Shown piece after piece: positions 7,332-15,563 of a DNA stretch of 40,601 nt. The translations under genes were made by a program, and so were the position numbers. The stretch comes from Mycobacterium pinniadriaticum (GTDB lineage Bacteria > Actinomycetota > Actinomycetes > Mycobacteriales > Mycobacteriaceae). The notes beneath the pieces were generated by a model. It searched no databases. It saw nothing but the letters and a program-made list of their open reading frames with translations, and was not told the origin of the DNA. Position 1 is the stretch's first letter, and every line of letters starts with the position of its first letter. The stretch lies in contig NZ_JAPJDO010000048.1 in the NCBI RefSeq assembly GCF_026242045.1, positions 1-40,601 of the forward strand, in the 5' to 3' direction.

Positions 7332-8846
7332 ATGACACCACTGACAACTCACCCCCAAATCACATTCGCGCAACTCGGGGTTCGTGACGAGATCGTCCGC
7401 GCCCTCGGCGAGCAGGGCATCGAGCATGCCTTCGCCATCCAGGAGCTGACGCTGCCGCTGGCGCTGGCCGGCGACGACCTGATCGGCCAGGCCCGCACCG
7501 GTATGGGCAAGACCTTCGCCTTCGGCGTGCCGCTGTTGCATCGGATCACCACCGACACCGAGCGCCCGCTGTCCGGCATCCCGCGCGCCCTCGTCGTGGT
7601 GCCGACCCGTGAGCTGTGCCTGCAGGTGCACGGCGACCTGGTCACGGCTGCCAAGTACCTGCAGGCCGACGAGTCCCGCAAGCTGACCGTCACCGCGATC
7701 TACGGCGGGCGCCCCTACGAGCCGCAGATCGAGGCCCTGCAGAAGGGTGTCGACGTCGTCGTCGGCACCCCGGGCCGGCTCCTGGACCTGGCCCAGCAAG
7801 GCCACCTGCAGCTCGGCGGCCTGTCGGTGCTGGTGCTCGACGAAGCCGACGAGATGCTCGACCTGGGCTTCCTGCCCGATATCGAGCGCATTCTCAAGCT
7901 GCTCCCCGACAAGCGGCAGGCGATGTTGTTCTCGGCGACCATGCCGGATCCGATCATCACGCTGGCCCGTACGTTCATGAACCAGCCCACCCACATCCGG
8001 GCCGAGGGCGTGCAAGGCGCGGCCACCCACGACACCACCGAGCAGTTCGTCTACCGCGCCCATGCCCTGGACAAGGTGGAGATGGTCAGCCGCATCCTGC
8101 AGGCCGAAGGTCGCGGCGCGACGATGGTCTTCACCCGCACCAAGCGCACCGCCCAGAAGGTCGCCGACGAACTCGCCGAGCGCGGTTTCAAGGTCGGCGC
8201 CGTGCACGGCGACCTGGGCCAGATCGCCCGCGAGAAGGCACTCAAGGCGTTCCGCAACAGCGATATCGACGTGCTGGTGGCGACGGATGTCGCGGCACGC
8301 GGCATTGATATCGACGACATCACCCACGTCATCAACTATCAGATCCCCGAGGACGAGCAGGCCTACGTGCACCGCATCGGGCGCACCGGCCGCGCCGGCA
8401 AGACGGGCATCGCCGTCACCCTGGTCGACTGGGATGAGCTGGACCGCTGGTCGATGATCGACAAGGCGCTCAAGCTGGAGTGCGCCGACCCGGCCGAAAC
8501 CTACTCCAACTCCCCGCACCTCTACGAGGAGCTGAACATCCCGGCCGAGGCCGGCGGCACGATCGGCAACGCGCGCAAGTCGGGGCAGTCCGCCAAGCGC
8601 CAGGACGGCACCCGGATCAGTTCGACGGACTCCGACCGGGAGCGGCCCGCCCGCAACCGGTCCCGCCGCCGCACCCGCGGTGGCCAGAAAGCCACCGGGC
8701 ATGTCGAGGCGACCGCGGACGCGGCGACCCCCGCCTCCGGCGACAACGCCAAGCCGGCCGACGGCGGCGACGACAGCCCGGCGCGCAAGCGACGGCGCCG
8801 GCGCCGGCCGCGCAACGCCGCTGAGGCCCCGGCAACAGCGGGCTGA
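7332..8846 (+). CDS. rhlE: ATP-dependent DEAD-box RNA helicase RhlE
   Basis: A 504-residue helicase with the complete DEAD-box set: Q-motif (FAIQELTLPLALAG), Walker A ARTGMGKT (55-62), PTREL, GG, TPGRLLD, DEAD in VLDEADEMLD, SAT, then in RecA domain 2 VFTRTKRTA, ARGIDI and HRIGRTGRAG. A C-terminal extension of about 110 residues is rich in Arg, Lys and Ser with blocks such as RSRRRTRGG and RKRRRRRRP, likely an unstructured RNA-binding tail. Such helicases unwind RNA in ribosome assembly and mRNA turnover, especially in the cold. ATG 7332 is chosen because the conserved core begins right after it (ITFAQLGV); the 250-bp region upstream is a leader. Confidence 0.93.
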   Translation: MTPLTTHPQITFAQLGVRDEIVRALGEQGIEHAFAIQELTLPLALAGDDLIGQARTGMGKTFAFGVPLLHRITTDTERPLSGIPRALVVVPTRELCLQVHGDLVTAAKYLQADESRKLTVTAIYGGRPYEPQIEALQKGVDVVVGTPGRLLDLAQQGHLQLGGLSVLVLDEADEMLDLGFLPDIERILKLLPDKRQAMLFSATMPDPIITLARTFMNQPTHIRAEGVQGAATHDTTEQFVYRAHALDKVEMVSRILQAEGRGATMVFTRTKRTAQKVADELAERGFKVGAVHGDLGQIAREKALKAFRNSDIDVLVATDVAARGIDIDDITHVINYQIPEDEQAYVHRIGRTGRAGKTGIAVTLVDWDELDRWSMIDKALKLECADPAETYSNSPHLYEELNIPAEAGGTIGNARKSGQSAKRQDGTRISSTDSDRERPARNRSRRRTRGGQKATGHVEATADAATPASGDNAKPADGGDDSPARKRRRRRRPRNAAEAPATAG

Positions 8847-8866
8847 CGACCGCTATCGTCGCCTAG

Positions 8867-10090
8867 ATGGTCAGACCCGAGCGCCGCACCAAGGGCGATC
8901 TCGTCGCCGCGGCGACGATCGCACTCGTCGTGGCCGCGATCGCCGCCGCCTTCTGGTGGAACAGCTCGGCGCGGGCCACGATCAGCCGGCCCGCGACCTC
9001 GCCGGCGCCCAATCCGGTTCCGGCTCGGGTGGTTCCCGAGACGCTGCGCCAGCTGTGGACCGCGGTCAGCCCACGCACCCTGAGCCCGGTCGTGGTCGCC
9101 GGCACCGTGGTGACCGGCGACGGGCACACCGTGGAGGGCCACGACCCCCAGACCGGCCAGGTCCGGTGGACCTTCGCCCGGGACACCGACCTGTGCGGCG
9201 TGTCCTACGTCTATGACCTCGCGGTCGCGGTGTATCCCGACATCCGCGGCTGCGGGCAGGTCAGCAGCATCAACGGCGGTACCGGGCGCCGTGGCCCGAC
9301 CCGCACCGCCTACGCCGACAAGCACGTGGTGCTCAGCTCGAACGGAAGCGCCATCCTCTCGGCCGGGCCCACCCGGCTGGAACTGTGGCGTTCGGATCTG
9401 GTGCGCATGTTGTCCTACGGCGAGATCGACGCCCGGGTCAAACCGGTCAATCAGGGCATCGGCACCGGCTGCACGCTGATGTCGGCGGCCGCCAGCGACG
9501 AGGCGGTGTCGGTCCTGGAAGCCTGCCGAGACCAGAACGACCTACGCCTGACGCTGCTGCGGCCGGCGAAAGAAGAAGACGAACCCGATACCAAGAACGT
9601 GCCGCTGCCCGGTGTCGCCACCGATTCGGAGGCGCGGGTGCTGGCCGTTTCGGGCACCACGACCGCGGTGTACCTGCCCGCACCGCACCCCGAGATCGCC
9701 GTCTACGACGACACCGGCACCAAGGTATCCAGCAAGCTGTTGAAAAAACCTCCGGTACTGGCCAACCCGGCACAGGCGGTCACCCGCGCCGGCGATCTGA
9801 TCACCTGGTGGACCGGCGACAGCGTGGAGGTCTTCGACAGCCGGCTGTCCTATCGCTACACCATCGAAGCGGCCGGCCCGGTCGGGCCGCTGGGCCCGGG
9901 CACGATGATGGCCGGCCGGCTGCTCATCCCGCTGACCACCGGCATCGGCGTGTACGACCCGGCCGACGGGACCAACGAGCGAGTGATCGCGGTCAGCCAC
10001 CCGGCCGGCTCGGGGCCGGTGGTCCCCGCCGTCACCGATTCGATGGTGATCGAGCAGCGCGGGGCGGCGCTGACCGCCTTCGGCCGCTAG
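8867..10090 (+). CDS. Membrane-anchored beta-propeller-like protein (Rv3212 type)
   Basis: A 407-residue protein, the same length as I recall for M. tuberculosis Rv3212. One N-terminal transmembrane helix (about residues 12-31) leads into a large extracytoplasmic domain. The domain contains repeated strand-turn units such as VVVAGTVVTGDGHTVEGHDP and TGQVRWTF, which look like PQQ/quinoprotein-type beta-propeller blades. Several cysteines (DLCGVSYV, IRGCGQ, GTGCTL, EACRDQ) may form disulfides. It starts 20 bp after rhlE. Its TAG stop overlaps the convergent parA-like stop in CTAG (10087-10090). It may be a scaffold or envelope assembly factor; no function is established. Confidence 0.72.
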   Translation: MVRPERRTKGDLVAAATIALVVAAIAAAFWWNSSARATISRPATSPAPNPVPARVVPETLRQLWTAVSPRTLSPVVVAGTVVTGDGHTVEGHDPQTGQVRWTFARDTDLCGVSYVYDLAVAVYPDIRGCGQVSSINGGTGRRGPTRTAYADKHVVLSSNGSAILSAGPTRLELWRSDLVRMLSYGEIDARVKPVNQGIGTGCTLMSAAASDEAVSVLEACRDQNDLRLTLLRPAKEEDEPDTKNVPLPGVATDSEARVLAVSGTTTAVYLPAPHPEIAVYDDTGTKVSSKLLKKPPVLANPAQAVTRAGDLITWWTGDSVEVFDSRLSYRYTIEAAGPVGPLGPGTMMAGRLLIPLTTGIGVYDPADGTNERVIAVSHPAGSGPVVPAVTDSMVIEQRGAALTAFGR

Positions 10091-10890
10091 ATCTCGGGAG
10101 TGAAGGTCGGCAGCGCCTTGCCGGACTTCCAGTGCTTCAGCAACGCCGCGGCCAGCTCGCGGTAAGCGGTGCTGCCCTTGCTCTTTCGGCCGGCCAATAC
10201 CGACGACCCCGACGCGCTGGCTTCGGCGAAGCGCACGGTGCGTGGGATCGGCGGAGCCAGCACCGGCAGGTCGTAGCGGTCGGCGACGTCGAGCAGCACG
10301 TCGCGGCTGTGCGTGGTGCGCGAGTCGTAGAGCGTGGGCAGCGCGCCCAGCAGCTTGAGGTTCGGATTGGTGATCTGCTGCACATCGTCCACCGTGCGCA
10401 GGAACTGGCCGACCCCGCGGTGGGCCAGCGTCTCACACTGCAGCGGCACGATCACCTCGTCGGCAGCCGTGAGCCCGTTGAGGGTGAGTACGCCCAGTGA
10501 CGGTGGGCAGTCGATGAGCACCACGTCAAAGTCGTCACCGAGCTTGTCCAGCGCGCGCTTCAACGCATACTCGCGCCCGGCCCGCATCAACAGCATGGCC
10601 TCCGCGCCGGCCAGGTCGATGTTGGCCGGCAACAGCGTCATGCCCTCGGCGGTGTCCACCAGCGCGGCACCGGGCTCGACGTCACCGAGCAGCACCTCAT
10701 GCACCGACACCGGCAACTTGTCCGGATCGGTGCCCAGCGAGAAGGTCAAGCACCCCTGTGGGTCGAGGTCGACGAGCAAGACACGCTTGCCCGCATCGAC
10801 GAAAGCCGCCCCCAAAGATGCGACCGTGGTTGTCTTGGCCACCCCACCCTTCTGGTTGGCCACCGCCAATACTCGGGTCACGGGGACCAT
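10087..10890 (-). CDS. ParA/Soj-family ATPase, orphan (Rv3213c type)
   Basis: A 267-residue P-loop ATPase. The deviant Walker A is KGGVAKTTT (residues 14-22), with the signature lysine plus catalytic lysine but Ala in place of the usual Gly before Lys. Walker A' follows as LLVDLDPQGCLTFSLG and Walker B as VLIDCPPSLG. ParA proteins form ATP-dependent dimers that bind DNA or membranes to position cargo. There is no parB next to it, so it is not the chromosomal parAB pair and may position another complex. ATG 10890 is used; GTG 10881 is possible. It diverges from gpm2 with 64 bp between. Confidence 0.85.
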   Translation of the reverse strand: MVPVTRVLAVANQKGGVAKTTTVASLGAAFVDAGKRVLLVDLDPQGCLTFSLGTDPDKLPVSVHEVLLGDVEPGAALVDTAEGMTLLPANIDLAGAEAMLLMRAGREYALKRALDKLGDDFDVVLIDCPPSLGVLTLNGLTAADEVIVPLQCETLAHRGVGQFLRTVDDVQQITNPNLKLLGALPTLYDSRTTHSRDVLLDVADRYDLPVLAPPIPRTVRFAEASASGSSVLAGRKSKGSTAYRELAAALLKHWKSGKALPTFTPEI

Positions 10891-10954
10891 CCTTGCAGGT
10901 TCGCCGCAGTTGCGTCCCGGCTGTTACGGTGCGGCTGGTCATCGGGCAGAATCA

Positions 10955-11572
10955 ATGGACGTGAGCGTCGGCACGCATCGGTTGGTCCTGCTTCGTCACG
11001 GCGAAACCGAGTGGTCCAAAAGCGGCCAGCACACCAGTACCACCGACCTCGATCTCACCGAGCGCGGACGGGAACAAGCCACGCTCGCAGCCCTGACGCT
11101 CGAACACCTCGGACTGGACCACCCGCTGGTGATCAGCAGCCCGCGCAAGCGCGCCCTGGCCACCGCCGAGCTGGCCGGGCTCACCGTCGACGAGGTCTCC
11201 CCCCTGCTGACCGAGTGGAACTACGGCGACTACGAAGGTCTGACCACCCACCAGATCCGCACCGAGACACCCGGCTGGCTGCTGTGGACCTACGGCTGCC
11301 CCGGCGGCGAGAGCGTCGATCAGGTGAGCATGCGCGCCGACCAGGCGGTGTCCTACGCGCTGGAGCACATGGTCGAGCGCGACGTGGTGTTCGTCGGCCA
11401 CGGCCATTTTTCCCGCTCGGTGGTCACCCGCTGGGTTGAACAACCCCTGCGCGAAGGCGCTCGGTACGGGTTCGCGGCGGCCTCGGTCGCGGTGTGCGGG
11501 TTCGAGTACGGACTGCGGCAGCTTTCGGCGCTGGGGATGACCAGCCACCGCGAACCGGTCACCGGGACGTGA
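10955..11572 (+). CDS. gpm2: Histidine phosphatase (phosphoglycerate mutase-like), Gpm2
   Basis: A 205-residue member of the histidine phosphatase superfamily. The phospho-accepting histidine is in LLRHGETEW (His15), and the second histidine is in VGHGHFSR (near residue 151). Despite the name, the M. tuberculosis homologue Rv3214 behaves as an acid phosphatase rather than a mutase. Start ATG 10955; GTG 10961 is also possible. The TGA stop overlaps the ATG of the isochorismate synthase gene (TGATG at 11570-11574), implying translational coupling, and a third gene follows with another overlap. Confidence 0.88.
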   Translation: MDVSVGTHRLVLLRHGETEWSKSGQHTSTTDLDLTERGREQATLAALTLEHLGLDHPLVISSPRKRALATAELAGLTVDEVSPLLTEWNYGDYEGLTTHQIRTETPGWLLWTYGCPGGESVDQVSMRADQAVSYALEHMVERDVVFVGHGHFSRSVVTRWVEQPLREGARYGFAAASVAVCGFEYGLRQLSALGMTSHREPVTGT

Positions 11573-12666
11573 TGGCGCAACCGTCCTTTGTGCTGAGCGG
11601 GCCTGCCGGGACGGTCGTCGGCGACGGGATCCAGACCGGGTACGACGACGTCGATGCGGCGGCGGCCGCACTGGCCGCGGGGACCGCCGACGTGGTGGTC
11701 GGCGCGCTGCCGTTCGACGTCCGGAGCAAGGCCGCGCTACTGACTCCGAGGTCGGTGACCTTCTCCGACGCACTTCCGGCGTGGCCGACCACGGCGCTGC
11801 CCGCGGTCCGGATCGCGGCGACCCTCCCCTCGCCCGATGCTCACCGAGCCCGCATCCACACCGTTCTCGAGCGCCTCACCGATCCCGAAAGCTCTTTGCA
11901 GAAGGTGGTTTTGGCGCGCGCACTGAGACTGGTCGCCGACGGCCCGCTGGATGGACGAGAGATCCTGCGGCGGCTGGTGACCCAAGACGCCGAGGCCACC
12001 GCCTACCTGGCCGATCTGTCCCCGGCCGGAGGCCGCTACCTCGGCACCGCGTTGGTGGGCGCCAGCCCGGAGTTGCTCGTCGCCCGCTCCGGAGACCGGG
12101 TGAGCTGCCAGCCGTTCGCGGGGTCGGCACCGCGATCGGCCGATCCGCAGACCGACGCCGCCAACGGCGCCGCACTGGCCGATTCGGGCAAGAACCGCCA
12201 CGAACACCAGCTGGTCGTCGACACCATGCGCGCCCTGCTGGAACCGATGTGCACCGACCTCGACGTGGCGGCCCGGCCACAACTGAGCCGCACCGCCGCT
12301 CTGTGGCATCTGTCCACACCCATCCGCGGCCGGCTGCGCGACACATCCACCACCGCAATCGATTTGGCTCTGGCCTTACACCCCACTCCGGCGGTCGGCG
12401 GCGTGCCGACGCAGGATGCGGCCGACCTGATCGCACACGTGGAAGGCGACCGAGGTTTCTACGCCGGCGCGGTGGGCTGGTGCGACGCTCACGGCGACGG
12501 CCGCTGGGTGGTCGCCATCCGCGGCGCCCAACTGTCCGCCGACCGCCTGGGCGCACTCGCGCAAGCGGGTGGCGGTATCGTCGCCGAGTCCGATCCCGAC
12601 GACGAAGTCAGCGAAACCACAACGAAATTCAAAACCATCCTGTCGGCATTGGGGGTGCAGCAATGA
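11572..12666 (+). CDS. entC: Isochorismate synthase
   Basis: A 364-residue chorismate-utilising enzyme. The C-terminal two thirds carry the family blocks: QKVVLARAL, LVGASPELLV, the helix GKNRHEHQLVV, HPTPAVGGVP, the acidic Mg-binding run EGDRGFYAGAVGW, and the end AESDPDDEVSETTTKFK. It converts chorismate to isochorismate, the entry step for menaquinone (and in some species salicylate siderophore) synthesis. The N-terminal ~100 residues are less conserved. It overlaps gpm2 upstream (TGATG) and the GNAT gene downstream (ATGA at 12663-12666), so the three form a tight operon. Corresponds to Rv3215. Confidence 0.88.
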   Translation: MAQPSFVLSGPAGTVVGDGIQTGYDDVDAAAAALAAGTADVVVGALPFDVRSKAALLTPRSVTFSDALPAWPTTALPAVRIAATLPSPDAHRARIHTVLERLTDPESSLQKVVLARALRLVADGPLDGREILRRLVTQDAEATAYLADLSPAGGRYLGTALVGASPELLVARSGDRVSCQPFAGSAPRSADPQTDAANGAALADSGKNRHEHQLVVDTMRALLEPMCTDLDVAARPQLSRTAALWHLSTPIRGRLRDTSTTAIDLALALHPTPAVGGVPTQDAADLIAHVEGDRGFYAGAVGWCDAHGDGRWVVAIRGAQLSADRLGALAQAGGGIVAESDPDDEVSETTTKFKTILSALGVQQ

Positions 12667-13142
12667 TCGTGATCCGTCAGGCCCGTCCGGGTGACGAGGC
12701 CGAGATCGTCGCGATGATCCGTGAGCTCGCTGAATTCGAGCACGCGTCCGATCAGTGCACGGTCACAGAAAGCCAGATCACCACAGCGCTTTTCGCGCAG
12801 AACCCGATCGGATTCTGCCATCTCGCCGAGGTCGACGGTGAGGCCGCCGCCGTCGCCCTGTGGTTCCGCAACTTCTCCACCTGGGACGGAGTGACCGGCA
12901 TCTATCTGGAGGACCTGTTCGTGCGGGAGAGGTTCCGCCGTCGCGGGCTGGCCCGCACCCTGCTCGCGACCCTGGCCAGGGAATGCGTCGACCACGGCTA
13001 CACCCGCCTGACGTGGGCGGTGTTGGACTGGAACGTCAACGCGATCGCGCTCTACGACGCGGTCGGCGGCAAGCCGATGTCGGAGTGGATCACCTACCGG
13101 CTGACCGGCCCGAAGCTCGACGCGCTGGCCGCCGAGGCCTGA
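12663..13142 (+). CDS. GNAT-family N-acetyltransferase, diamine-acetyltransferase-like
   Basis: A 159-residue GNAT protein. The acetyl-CoA-binding motif is FRRRGLARTLL, right after the strand IYLEDLFVRE. The arrangement (IRQARPGDEAEIVAMIRELAEFE at the N-terminus, WFRNFSTWDGVTGIYLEDL in the centre) resembles the spermidine/diamine acetyltransferase branch (SSAT). The substrate may be a polyamine, a thialysine-like amine or something else. Its ATG overlaps the entC stop by four bases, so it belongs to the gpm2-entC operon. Matches the position of Rv3216. Confidence 0.85.
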   Translation: MIVIRQARPGDEAEIVAMIRELAEFEHASDQCTVTESQITTALFAQNPIGFCHLAEVDGEAAAVALWFRNFSTWDGVTGIYLEDLFVRERFRRRGLARTLLATLARECVDHGYTRLTWAVLDWNVNAIALYDAVGGKPMSEWITYRLTGPKLDALAAEA

Positions 13143-13197
13143 CGGCTGCGGCTCGGACCGGAGCTGTCCGGCGGGCCGAATCCGGCCTGGGCCACCC

Positions 13198-13428
13198 TTA
13201 TTCGGTCAGTTGGTCGGTGGTGTCGGCAATGACATCCGGAGCGCAGCCCAGCGTGGCGTTGTCCGCGGTCGACTGCTCAGCACATTCCGTCATCGCGCGC
13301 GGGGCGGCATTACCGACGCCCAATTGTCCCAGTGCCGATTGGATTCCGATCGCGAGAAGGGCCGTGGTGAGCCCTGCCCCGACCAAGGTTGCCGCCCGCT
13401 TTGTCCTGGAAACTCGTTCGGTCCTCAT
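13198..13428 (-). CDS. Small secreted hypothetical protein
   Basis: A 76-residue protein starting at ATG 13428, preceded on the minus strand by AAAGGGAA. It has a basic start (MRTERVSRTKR), a hydrophobic segment (AATLVGAGLTTALLAIGI) and a likely signal peptidase site near GNAAP at 40-43, giving a mature chain of only about 33 residues with two cysteines (Cys49 and Cys62) that can form one disulfide. I do not recognise a family. It is a single-gene unit between the GNAT operon and a membrane protein gene. The coding claim rests on the clear signal peptide and ribosome binding site. Confidence 0.65.
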   Translation of the reverse strand: MRTERVSRTKRAATLVGAGLTTALLAIGIQSALGQLGVGNAAPRAMTECAEQSTADNATLGCAPDVIADTTDQLTE

Positions 13429-13580
13429 GGCTGTTCCCTTTCGCTTCGGTGGGGCCGGAGATCGTTCGGCGGCCCTGGTGCCAGCTACCTTGCCCGCACG
13501 GGTGATCTGCGTCACTCCACCGATCGGACCATGCGCATGCGGAATCGCCGGTCCACCGAATGGGGGACAGAGGCGCCGAC

Positions 13581-13979
13581 TTAGCGGGAATCCCGGTCGG
13601 TTCGGGCCAGCCAGCGCACCGCCGGCGGACTGAACAGCATGGCCAGTACCGCCACGGCGACCGCGCCGATCACCACCGCATAAATCGGTTGGTGGGAGCG
13701 CACGATGTACCACGCCACCGGCAGTAGCAGCAGGTTGGCGAACACCGCAATGCCTCTGCCCCACCGCCGCCCGGTGACCAGCGCCCAGCCGGCGGCCAGC
13801 ACCGCAGCACCGATCACGGCGAACCAACCGGCGGTGCCGAACCCGTTCACGATGTGCTGGTCGGCGCCGGCAATGCCGCGGACCACCAGTACGACGGCCA
13901 CCACGATTGCCACCGCACCTTCGCCTGCGGCCACGAAACCGGCATAACGGACGACGGGAGGGTGATCAGGCTCGGTCAC
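13581..13979 (-). CDS. Small integral membrane protein (Rv3217c type)
   Basis: A 132-residue protein from GTG 13979. It has four predicted transmembrane helices (about 11-33, 46-64, 73-90 and 97-114) with short loops and an Arg-rich C-terminal end (RWLARTDRDSR). No catalytic motif is visible. The position and size match M. tuberculosis Rv3217c. The function is unknown. Confidence 0.72.
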   Translation of the reverse strand: MTEPDHPPVVRYAGFVAAGEGAVAIVVAVVLVVRGIAGADQHIVNGFGTAGWFAVIGAAVLAAGWALVTGRRWGRGIAVFANLLLLPVAWYIVRSHQPIYAVVIGAVAVAVLAMLFSPPAVRWLARTDRDSR

Positions 13980-14001
13980 CTTTGTACGGTAGCCGGTCGT
14001 G

Positions 14002-14907
14002 CTACCCCGATTCCGGACGCGCGGCCCGGAACCAGCCCAACGGGCTCAGCCGGCGATAGGGATCGCTCTGGCGCAGCAGCAACAGGTCGTCGAGGATCTG
14101 CTCGAGCTGAGCCTGGGTGCGCCGCTTGACCACCTCGGCCCAGCCCGCCGCGTCGACGCCGACCGGCGTCGTGGTGTCGATCGGGGCGCCGAACCGCAGA
14201 TACATCCGCTCCGGCCGGGGAATGAGTGTCGGCCCCACGCCGCGCATCAGCGGTATGGCCATATCGTCTCGGCCGGCGAGGCGGCTGCTCACCGCCTGGC
14301 TGAACCGGCCCCAGGCGCCGCGCCGCGACGTCAGGCTCCGGTAGACGTCGTCTCCGCCGACCAGTCCCACAGGCACGATCGGGTAGCCGTTCTCCACCGC
14401 GACCCGCGCAAACCCCGAACGCCCCTCCCAGCGCAGGGTGTACTCCTCCCCTTTGAACTTCGGTATCTCGCGACCGCCCCCGGGGAAGACCAGGACCGTC
14501 TCGTCGTGGCGCATGAGTTCACGTGCGGTCTCCGGAGCGCCGACGACACCGCCGAATGCCGCCAGCAGGTCGCCGGGCAGGCCGCGCATCTGCCCGAACT
14601 GGCGGTCGGCAAGCGGCCGCACCCGGACCCCGATCGCCCGTCGGACGACATACGGGATCAGCAGGCTCTCGACGCTGCCAGTCTGAGTGTGGTTGCCCAC
14701 CAACAGAAATCGGCCATCGGCGGGCAGGTTGCCCAAGCCGTCGATGTACGGGCGCCACAACTCGACCACCGGGTCAACGCTGTCGGCGACAACGCCCAGC
14801 ACACGCTTGAGGACCCGCACCCGAGGCGGGTGATCCATGACGGCGGCAAGTGCCGACCCGTCGACCGTGGTGCGCGACGCCCGCTCGGCATCTGGTCTAC
14901 CGCTCAC
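14002..14907 (-). CDS. Lysophospholipid acyltransferase-family protein (PlsC/DGAT2-like)
   Basis: A 301-residue cytosolic or peripheral membrane protein. VGNHTQTG (near residue 78) matches the start of the NHx4D acyltransferase motif, although the aspartate is replaced by serine (NHTQTGS). FPGGGREIPKFKGEEYTL (near 150) is the phosphate-binding block of the MGAT/DGAT2-like branch. Such enzymes move fatty acyl groups to lysophospholipids, mono- or diacylglycerol. GTG 14907 is preceded by GAGGAG five bases upstream. A TetR-type palindrome overlaps its promoter (14940-14962). It lies next to a GtrA-like gene and a diacylglycerol kinase-like gene; M. tuberculosis has, as I recall, only the kinase here. 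Confidence 0.8.
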   Translation of the reverse strand: MSGRPDAERASRTTVDGSALAAVMDHPPRVRVLKRVLGVVADSVDPVVELWRPYIDGLGNLPADGRFLLVGNHTQTGSVESLLIPYVVRRAIGVRVRPLADRQFGQMRGLPGDLLAAFGGVVGAPETARELMRHDETVLVFPGGGREIPKFKGEEYTLRWEGRSGFARVAVENGYPIVPVGLVGGDDVYRSLTSRRGAWGRFSQAVSSRLAGRDDMAIPLMRGVGPTLIPRPERMYLRFGAPIDTTTPVGVDAAGWAEVVKRRTQAQLEQILDDLLLLRQSDPYRRLSPLGWFRAARPESG

Positions 14908-14939
14908 TGTGACTCCTCACCCGAACCCGCTCCATTAAA

Positions 14940-14962
14940 AACGAACTAGTTCGTTCTTTATA
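14940..14962 (-). promoter_or_regulatory. TetR-type operator palindrome with -10 box upstream of the acyltransferase gene
   Basis: AACGAACTAGTTCGTT (14940-14955) is a perfect 16-bp palindrome of the kind bound by TetR-family repressors. On the minus strand TATAAA (14962 to 14957) directly precedes it, so the operator covers the expected transcription start, 33-48 bp upstream of the GTG. No regulator gene is adjacent. Confidence 0.65.
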
Positions 14963-14998
14963 CCCCGGCTCCCTGAGAAGCACCTGGATCCGCGGGGA

Positions 14999-15472
14999 TC
15001 AGCGCCGGAACACCACCCACCGCATGGCGCAGTACATGTAGATCCCCTCACAGGCACCCGCCGCGATCCGGGCCAGGTGGTATTCGACGCCGAATGCGCG
15101 CAGCGCGGTGGAGACCCCGAGGATGAACGCGAGGTAGTTGATCACGACCACGACGACGTACACGGCCACCTGCGGCCCGACCGCACCGTGCGACTGAAAG
15201 TTCACCACGCGGTTGAGGACATAACTCGCGGCGAAGGCACATGCATAGGCCAGCGTGACCGCGAGCCCGAACGGCGCATGCAAGAAGCCGTGCAGCAGCG
15301 TCAGCACGATCAGATCCAGGGCGAAGGTGCCGGAGTTGATGACGACGAAACCCAGAAATGTCGGCGCCACAACGGAACTCAGACCGAACGGCAGGCGCGC
15401 GACCACCGCCTCGCAAGCCCGGTGGAACCAGCCGACGGCACTGGCCGAATCCGATTCCGACTCCACCACCAC
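14999..15472 (-). CDS. GtrA-family membrane protein
   Basis: A 157-residue protein with four predicted transmembrane helices. It has the GtrA pattern: FLGFVVINSGTFALDLIVL in helix one, then the conserved YVLNRVVNFQS after helix two, and RWVVFRR at the end. GtrA proteins are thought to help move polyprenyl-phosphate-linked sugars across the membrane or to support cell-wall glycan decoration; the one in mycobacterial arabinan synthesis is Rv3789. The start is uncertain because three GTG codons are in a row (15472, 15469, 15466). It ends about 37 bp before the palindromic promoter of the acyltransferase gene, so the two are probably separately controlled. Confidence 0.83.
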   Translation of the reverse strand: MVVESESDSASAVGWFHRACEAVVARLPFGLSSVVAPTFLGFVVINSGTFALDLIVLTLLHGFLHAPFGLAVTLAYACAFAASYVLNRVVNFQSHGAVGPQVAVYVVVVVINYLAFILGVSTALRAFGVEYHLARIAAGACEGIYMYCAMRWVVFRR

Positions 15473-15563
15473 GTCGCGAGCATGCCACCGGCAGCTGACC
15501 CGTCAGTGATGAGCAGGCAAACACTTCGATTCCCGTCTCGGCTCGCGGTTAGGCTCATGGCTC

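Noticed and set aside
7137..8702. A 521-codon minus-strand frame opposite rhlE
   Set aside because: It mirrors the helicase coding sequence and has no domain of its own.
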